From positions 1-9,805 of the forward strand of contig JBEKJU010000121.1 in the NCBI GenBank assembly GCA_050011095.1: 9,805 nucleotides of DNA, read 5' to 3'. This DNA comes from JBEKJU01 sp050011095 (lineage in GTDB: Bacteria > Desulfobacterota > Syntrophorhabdia > Syntrophorhabdales > WCHB1-27). A model generated the notes under the pieces. It was given only the letters and a program-made list of their open reading frames with translations. It ran no database searches and was not told the DNA's origin. Below are positions 5,039 to 9,805 of the stretch, one piece after another (the stretch's first letter is position 1; every line of letters starts with the position of its first letter). Position numbers and translations under genes: made by a program.

Positions 5039-7500
5039 ATGGAGACAACGGCAAGCGAGCCCGATGCAGAGGGAGACCTGAAATCCCTTCCCATGCCGGA
5101 ACTGCAGGCAAAGCTAAAGGCGTCGTTGGACGGTCTCACTCAGGCTGAGGCGCTGAAACGGCTGACTCAATATGGGCGAACGAGATTGAAGAAAAGAAGA
5201 CCAATCCGCTCCTGAAGTTCCTCACCTATTTTTGGGGCCCTATCCCGTGGATGATCGAGGTGGCGGTGATTCTGTCGGGTGTGGTCCGTCACTGGCCGGA
5301 TTTTTTCATCATCCTCCTATTGCTTGTGGCCAACGCCGCGGTGGGATTCTGGGAAGAGCGCCAGGCGGGCAACGCCATCGAGGCCCTCAAGGCCAAACTG
5401 GCCGTCAAGGCCCGGGTGAAACGCGATGGGAAGTGGGTCAACCCGGCGGCGCGCGAGCTCGTGCCGGGCGACGTCATCCGCGTGCGCCTCGGCGACATCG
5501 TGCCGGCGGATGCGCGCTTGCTGGAGGGCGACCCGGTTGAAGTGGATCAGTCCGCGCTGACGGGAGAGTCGCTACCCGCCACGCGCAAACCCGGCGAGGC
5601 GGTGTTTTCAGGTTCTATCATTCGCCAGGGCGAAATCGGTGCGATGGTGTACGCCACCGGTGCAAACACCTACTTCGGCAAGACCGCGCAACTGGTGCAG
5701 GAGGCGCACACCGTCAGCCATTTCCAAAAGGCGGTCTTGAAGATAGGCGATTATTTGATCATCCTCGCGGTGGCACTGGTCGTGTTGATCCTGGTGGTAG
5801 CGCTCTTCCGCGGCGACCGGATGCTCACCACCCTTCAGTTCGCCTTAGTGCTGACGGTGGCCGCAATTCCCGTGGCGATGCCGACGGTGCTGTCGGTGAC
5901 CATGGCGGTCGGCGCGCGCCTGCTGGCGAGAAAAGAGGCGATTGTGAGCCGCCTGGTAGCCATCGAGGAATTGGCGGGTGTGGACGTGCTGTGCGCGGAC
6001 AAGACCGGCACCCTGACCCAGAACAAGCTGACGCTGGGCGATCCGTTCGGCGCCAGCAATGTCCCCGCCGAGCAAGTCATCCTCAACGCCGCGCTGGCGT
6101 CGCGCGCGGACAATAACGACACCATCGACCTGGCCGTGCTTGGCGGCCTGAAAGACGATCAGGCCTTGAAAGGCTATCAGGTGGTTCATTTCCAGCCGTT
6201 CGACCCGGTGCACAAACGCACCGAAGCCATTGTCAAGGGCACGGACGGAAAGGAGTTCAAGGTGACCAAGGGCGCGCCTCAGGTGATCTTGGAGTTGTCG
6301 GCCAATGCGGGGGAGGTCAAGCCCGCCGTCGAGAAGGCGGTCAACGAATTCGCGGCGCGTGGCTTTCGATCCTTGGGCGTGGCGCGGGCCGACGGAGAAG
6401 GGCAATGGCAGTTTCTAGGGGTGCTGCCCCTGTTCGATCCGCCACGGGAAGATGCCAAAGCGACCATCGCGACCGCTCGAGAGATGGGCGTGAAGATCAA
6501 GATGGTTACGGGCGATGCATTGGCCATCGCACGGGAAACCGCGGGGAAATTGGGGCTGGGTGCCAATATCCTCGATGCCGGCAGCCTGGGAGACGTAAAG
6601 CATCAGGAGAGCGCGCCGGTTTCTGAGTCCATCGAGAAGGCCGACGGTTTCGCCCAGGTGTTCCCCGAACACAAGTTCCACATTGTAGATGTCCTGCAGC
6701 GACGCGGCCATATCGTCGGCATGACGGGCGACGGGGTGAACGACGCCCCCGCGTTGAAGAAGGCGGACTGCGGCGTCGCCGTTTCGGGCGCGACGGACGC
6801 GGCCCGTGCTGCGGCATCCATCGTGCTGCTGACGCCCGGTCTGTCGGTGATCATAGACGCAATCAAGGAGAGCCGGAGAATCTTTCAGCGGATGAACAGC
6901 TACGCGATCTACCGGATCGCCGAGACGCTGCGCGTGCTGTTCTTCATGACGCTGGCGATCTTGATCTTCAACTTCTATCCATTGACGGCGGTGATGATCG
7001 TGATGCTGGCGTTGCTCAACGACGGAGCAATCTTGTCCATTGCGTATGACAATGTTCACTACAAGGATAAGCCCGAGGCCTGGAACATGCGCTTGGTGCT
7101 GGGGATTGCCACGGTGCTGGGTCTCATCGGGGTCGTCTCCGCCTTCGGCTTGTTTTATCTCGGGGAGCGCGTCTTTCACCTCGACCGTGCGCACATCCAG
7201 ACGTTGATGTATTTGAAGCTGTCCGTGGCGGGACATCTGACGATCTTCCTGACGCGCACGCGCGGCCCGTTCTGGTCCATACGCCCCTCGCGGGTTCTAT
7301 GGGCGGCCGTGCTCGGCACGCAAATCGTGGCGACGTTGATAGCGGTTTATGGGCTGTTTATGACGCCCCTCGGCTGGGGTTGGGCGCTGTTCGTCTGGGG
7401 CTATGCTCTGGCATGGTTCCTTTTGAATGACCGAGTGAAACTGCTCGCCTATCGGGTTTTTGACCCCACTAAAGCTTCATTGTTGGCCAACAAGGCTTGA
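5039..7500 (+). CDS. P-type (P3A) plasma-membrane proton-efflux ATPase, apparent frameshift near N-terminus
   Basis: ATP-driven proton export across the inner membrane. Residue numbers assume repair of one base, giving 820 residues, normal for bacterial P3A pumps without a long regulatory tail. The N-terminal actuator part contains GLTQAEALKRL. Further motifs: TGES (175-178), helix M4 PVAMP (278-282), phosphorylated D321 in DKTGTLT, KGAP of the nucleotide domain, TGD in KMVTGDALA, and TGDGVNDAP (563-571). LLNDG in M6 carries D662, matching the essential proton-carrying Asp of plant H+-ATPases (AHA2 D684). From ATG 5039 the frame runs QYGRTRLKK and stops at 5213-5215. The +1 frame reads NEIEEKKTNPLLKFL from 5179, so one C seems missing in GGGCG (5174-5178; GGGCCG restores YGPNEIEEKK). 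If the deletion is real, the gene is broken or starts late at 5251, losing about 71 residues. The body is richer in G/C-ending codons than the minus-strand operon, which may signal a separate origin. Confidence 0.9.
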
Positions 7501-7656
7501 GGCGGAAGCGCGCGATCCGGAAAGATACGTCTCCCCAAACGAACCGACGCGACCCGCGCGTTGAGGAGACGGCGGCAAGACGGGATCGCTACATACCATA
7601 TGACCGCCTTCCGCAGGTCGAAGAGGGTCGGCAGCCGGCCGGGGGCGGCGGCGTAA

Positions 7657-7990
7657 AACACCACGCCGGACGTCGATCTGGCCTTCCCGCCCGTCGACGT
7701 GGAGGCGCTTTATTCCCTCCTGTCCGACTCGCCCCTCTTTTACTCCTACGGCAATTTCAGGAGAGTGCTCGTTCAGGCGTACCGCCAAGCGGCGAGGTCC
7801 ATCGAGGCTCTATCCATCGCCGATGATGACGGCCCCCTCAGAAACACGGAAATCTATCTCGTCCAAGACGTCCGCGGCATCTCGGCGTTCGCGGCGCCGC
7901 CCGACGACCGCTTCGGTCCTCTGGGCCGGACGAAGCATCTGAAAATCCCCATCCATGAACAGAGCCGTATTTCAGTGAGCCTGTCTGAGA
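7657..7990 (+). pseudogene. Unrecognised coding-like stretch, possibly a gene remnant
   Basis: After an in-frame TAA at 7654-7656, this frame has mostly G/C at third positions and a protein-like composition (for example VEALYSLLSDSPLFYSYGNF, then an Arg/Ala-rich helix and EIYLVQDVRG). I do not recognise the family. The frame stays open to 8196, but beyond 8025 it runs antisense to the sigma-54 regulator, so the last part is probably not coding. The only start candidates are weak (GTG at 7699, no ribosome binding site). The preceding 7501-7653 is GC-rich with stops in the frames I read, apart from a short minus-strand stretch (7664-7590, VFYAAAPGRLPTLFDLRKAV) that also looks coding-like. The gap may hold a degraded or frameshifted gene. 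No T-run terminator is seen for either converging gene. Confidence 0.3.
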
Positions 7991-8007
7991 TGAAAGCCAT
8001 TCTTTCA
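7991..8007. terminator. Weak hairpin in the convergent gap
   Basis: TGAAAG (7991-7996), loop CCATT, CTTTCA (8002-8007): a 6-bp stem 18 bases past the stop of the sigma-54 regulator. There is no T-tract on either side, so terminator function is only suggested by position. Confidence 0.2.
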
Positions 8008-8024
8008 GGTGTTGCCGGCAGCCT

Positions 8025-9605
8025 TCACATTGACTGTGGCCGTTTGAACGGGATACCCAGTTTCCTCATCCTGCTTCTCAATGTGGTCGGGTTTACACCG
8101 AGTAACTCGGCTGCGCCTCCCGGACCATGGATCTTCCCGTTCGTCAGAACAAGGGTACGGCGAATACAGTCTGAGATAGTTTCGTCGAGGTTCTGACGTT
8201 GTTCCCCGTGAGGAGACGTACCGGCGTCAACCTGTTCGCGCCGGTCAGACGATAAGACCCGCTCGAACGTCAAAGGTCCGCCCTTGTTGAGGATCAACGC
8301 ACGCTCCACCACGTTTTCCAGCTCGCGGATGTTCCCCGGCCAGTCATACGAGATAAGCTGATCGATCGCCCCGGAAGCGAGCTGCACGGGCGCAGGGAGC
8401 CTCAGCTCTTTTGATTTCCTCTGGATAAAGTAATCGATAAGGGCGGGGATATCCGCCTTTCGCTCTCGCAGGGGCGGAACCACTATCGGGAAGACATTGA
8501 GCCGGAACCACAGGTCCTCCCTGAACCGTCCGGCCCTGACCATCTCTTCCAGGTTCCGATGCGTTGCGGCGGTAATCCTTATATCGACCGGAATGGAGGC
8601 GGCGCCTCCGACCCGCTGGATCTCTTTGTACTGGATGACCCGAAGCATCCTGACCTGCGCGGCGAGAGGCAACTCGCCAATTTCGTCGAGAAATATCGTC
8701 CCCTCGTGCGCCCTCTCGAAGAATCCCCGCTTTTGCGCCGTCGCGCCGGTAAACGCGCCCTTTTCGTGGCCGAATAGCTCGCTGTCGACAAGGGTCTCAG
8801 GAATGGCGCCGCAATTTACCTTGATGAACGGACCATCCTTGCGGGATGACGCATAATGGATCAGGTTCGCGATGACGTCCTTACCGACACCCGTCTCCCC
8901 AAGAAGGAGCACGGGACTGTCAAGGGGGCTTATCTGTCTCACCATCTCCATCACGTCCTTCAACCCCGACCTCGCGCCCACAATTTCTTCCTCACGGGTC
9001 AGGCGATATAGCTCCTTGCGCAGGTAGCGGTTGTCTTCATCCAGTATCTCCTTGAGCTTCCGGACCTGCTCGTGCTCCAGGACGTTCGCGAGGGCGATGG
9101 CGAAGGGCTCGTGCACGAGGGCGAGCAGCCGGGCATGCCCTTCGGTATACCTGTCGTGACCCTCCGCTGTCAGCGCGAGGTTTCCCAACACCTTGCCGCC
9201 TATTTGGAGTGTCATATTCAGGAGTGATGAGTCGAAGGACGAACCTGCGTGCGCGAGAAGGTATTCTTCCACGACGGGGTTAAGCCAACGATTGGCAAAC
9301 CACACGACGACGGGGTCGAGGTCGGGCCTGGTAACAATCAGGGTGTCTGAAGGACTGGGATTTTCTATCATCCTCTTTATCTCGTCGGGGAGGGGGATGA
9401 GGATATCGACCTCACCGCCCTCTTTATGGTTTGTAAGGAGAATTGTCCGCACCGCGCCTAGGCCCTTTTCATAGATGTAGATCGCCAGCCGGTCCACGGG
9501 TATGACCTGCTCAATGACCGGGAGGCACCGGCGCATGCCCGTCACCATATCGAGGCTGCCGCAGATCTGCAACGTCACGTTTCGAAAGAGCTCGTTCTCA
9601 TCCAT
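8025..9605 (-). CDS. GAF-domain sigma-54-dependent transcriptional activator (enhancer-binding protein)
   Basis: A cytoplasmic activator that uses ATP hydrolysis to open sigma-54 promoters. It has about 526 residues (numbers from the GTG at 9608): an N-terminal GAF-like sensor (about 1-175), a charged coiled-coil linker (175-208), an AAA+ domain (about 209-440) and a Fis-type helix-turn-helix (497-519, AAELLGVNPTTLRSRMRKLG). In the AAA+ domain: Walker A GETGVGKD (237-244), the intact sigma-54 loop GAFTGA (284-289), Walker B GTIFLDEIG (303-311), arginine-finger segment RFREDLWFRL (361-370) and WPGNIREL (423-430). There is no receiver domain, so it should answer a small ligand rather than a histidine kinase; the layout recalls FhlA-type activators but with a single GAF. 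The ATG at 9605 and the GTG at 9608 share an AGAGG site at 10 and 7 bases. A sigma-54 promoter faces away from it at 9772-9787, the likely target. Confidence 0.94.
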   Translation of the reverse strand: MDENELFRNVTLQICGSLDMVTGMRRCLPVIEQVIPVDRLAIYIYEKGLGAVRTILLTNHKEGGEVDILIPLPDEIKRMIENPSPSDTLIVTRPDLDPVVVWFANRWLNPVVEEYLLAHAGSSFDSSLLNMTLQIGGKVLGNLALTAEGHDRYTEGHARLLALVHEPFAIALANVLEHEQVRKLKEILDEDNRYLRKELYRLTREEEIVGARSGLKDVMEMVRQISPLDSPVLLLGETGVGKDVIANLIHYASSRKDGPFIKVNCGAIPETLVDSELFGHEKGAFTGATAQKRGFFERAHEGTIFLDEIGELPLAAQVRMLRVIQYKEIQRVGGAASIPVDIRITAATHRNLEEMVRAGRFREDLWFRLNVFPIVVPPLRERKADIPALIDYFIQRKSKELRLPAPVQLASGAIDQLISYDWPGNIRELENVVERALILNKGGPLTFERVLSSDRREQVDAGTSPHGEQRQNLDETISDCIRRTLVLTNGKIHGPGGAAELLGVNPTTLRSRMRKLGIPFKRPQSM

Positions 9606-9658
9606 CACTCACTCACCTCTCATGGAGCCGGTTTCACCGGGCCAATGTTATGTATTAT

Positions 9659-9695
9659 TATATTTCGCATTTTATAACCTAATTTATGAAATATA
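9659..9695. repeat. Interrupted palindrome in the regulator promoter
   Basis: TATATTTC (9659-9666) and GAAATATA (9688-9695) are exact inverted repeats 21 bases apart. They bracket the -10 box of the predicted regulator promoter. The low-complexity AT background makes chance quite possible. Confidence 0.3.
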
Positions 9696-9699
9696 GCAA
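9671..9699 (-). promoter_or_regulatory. Probable sigma-70 promoter of the sigma-54 activator gene
   Basis: On the minus strand TTGCTA (9699-9694, 4 of 6 matches) and TATAAA (9676-9671, 5 of 6) are separated by exactly 17 bases. The start would be near 9664, about 60 bases before the ATG. The -35 box overlaps the first GCAACA repeat, which would let the activator control its own synthesis. A small CCGGT-TTC-ACCGG hairpin (9628-9640) lies in the leader. Confidence 0.5.
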
Positions 9700-9720
9700 C
9701 AGTTTTTACGATATGCAACA
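9691..9720 (+). promoter_or_regulatory. Candidate upstream activator sites for the sigma-54 regulator
   Basis: Direct repeats ATATAGCAACA (9691-9701) and ATATGCAACA (9711-9720) start 20 bases apart, close to two helical turns. They fall roughly 80-105 bases upstream of the start expected from the sigma-54 promoter, the normal place for enhancer-binding protein sites. A weaker cousin, ATATTGCAGC, begins at 9751, a further 40 bases on. Confidence 0.4.
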
Positions 9721-9771
9721 ATATATAAACCCTGGGTGGATATGTACCAGATATTGCAGCCATTCCTGAGA

Positions 9772-9787
9772 TGGCACTGGTTTTGCT
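9772..9787 (+). promoter_or_regulatory. Sigma-54 (-24/-12) promoter firing rightward
   Basis: TGGCACTGGTTTTGCT matches the TGGCACG-N4-TTGCW consensus at all but one base (T for the G after TGGCAC), with GG and GC exactly 12 apart. Transcription would begin near 9798 and leave the window. It stands back to back with the sigma-54 activator gene, the usual arrangement of an activator and its target operon. Confidence 0.8.
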
Positions 9788-9805
9788 TACATATCAAACC
9801 ATTAA

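Noticed and set aside
4979..5040. ATG at 4979 after GGAGG, possible leader peptide overlapping the ATPase start
   Set aside because: Only two bases separate GGAGG from the ATG, and the frame runs into the ATPase coding sequence with basic, non-protein-like content.
6415..7236. Minus-strand open frame of 273 codons inside the ATPase
   Set aside because: Antisense to conserved ATPase motifs (TGDGVNDAP, LLND); His/Gln/Arg-rich composition is typical of a reverse-frame artefact.
7699..8196. Full 165-codon plus-strand ORF as an intact gene
   Set aside because: It overlaps 172 bases of the sigma-54 regulator's conserved DNA-binding end in antisense and has no ribosome binding site; only the part before about 7990 looks coding.
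1..9805. CRISPR arrays, tRNA, rRNA, prophage or toxin-antitoxin genes
   Set aside because: No regularly spaced repeats, no tRNA or rRNA signatures and no matching proteins were seen on either strand.

Overview
The window reads as chromosomal DNA of a Gram-negative bacterium. A Pal-type peptidoglycan-associated lipoprotein implies an outer membrane. The GAF plus sigma-54 AAA+ regulator, the sigma-54 promoter facing it and the codon use would suit a Desulfobacterota (deltaproteobacterial) anaerobe; that placement is inference from general style, not from a marker gene.

Layout. (1) Positions 1-28, minus strand: the first nine codons of a gene that runs off the left edge, with a strong ribosome binding site and a start resembling REP-associated Y1 transposases, next to two inverted repeats. 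(2) 262-4525, minus strand: a probable four-gene operon read right to left. It encodes a MarR-family repressor, a Pal lipoprotein (one-base frameshift in its signal peptide), a ClC chloride transporter or channel with two CBS domains, and a CPA1/NhaP cation:proton antiporter. (3) 4526-5038: a divergent control region with two promoters. Each has the same 11-bp GTATACAAATA site just past its -10 box, in the same orientation. The region also carries the C-terminal remnant of a universal stress protein. (4) 5039-7500, plus strand: a P-type (P3A) proton-pumping ATPase of about 820 residues, interrupted near its N-terminus by an apparent one-base deletion. (5) 7501-8024: a convergent gap with an unrecognised, coding-like stretch on the plus strand. 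(6) 8025-9605, minus strand: a GAF-domain sigma-54-dependent activator. (7) 9606-9805: a divergent, AT-rich control region with a sigma-70-like promoter for the activator, GCAACA repeats placed like an upstream activator site, and an excellent -24/-12 sigma-54 promoter (TGGCAC-N5-TTGCT) firing rightward out of the window.

Together, genes 2-4 look like an ion and pH homeostasis module. A proton pump is paired with a cation/proton antiporter and a chloride pathway that could balance charge, possibly under one MarR repressor acting on both divergent promoters. The activator most likely controls an unseen operon starting just right of the window. I see no phage, CRISPR, tRNA or rRNA and no clearly new multi-gene system. 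The most notable points are the mirrored MarR operator, the sigma-54 regulator/promoter pair, the Usp remnant in the ATPase leader, the two single-base frameshifts and the channel-like residue in the ClC.
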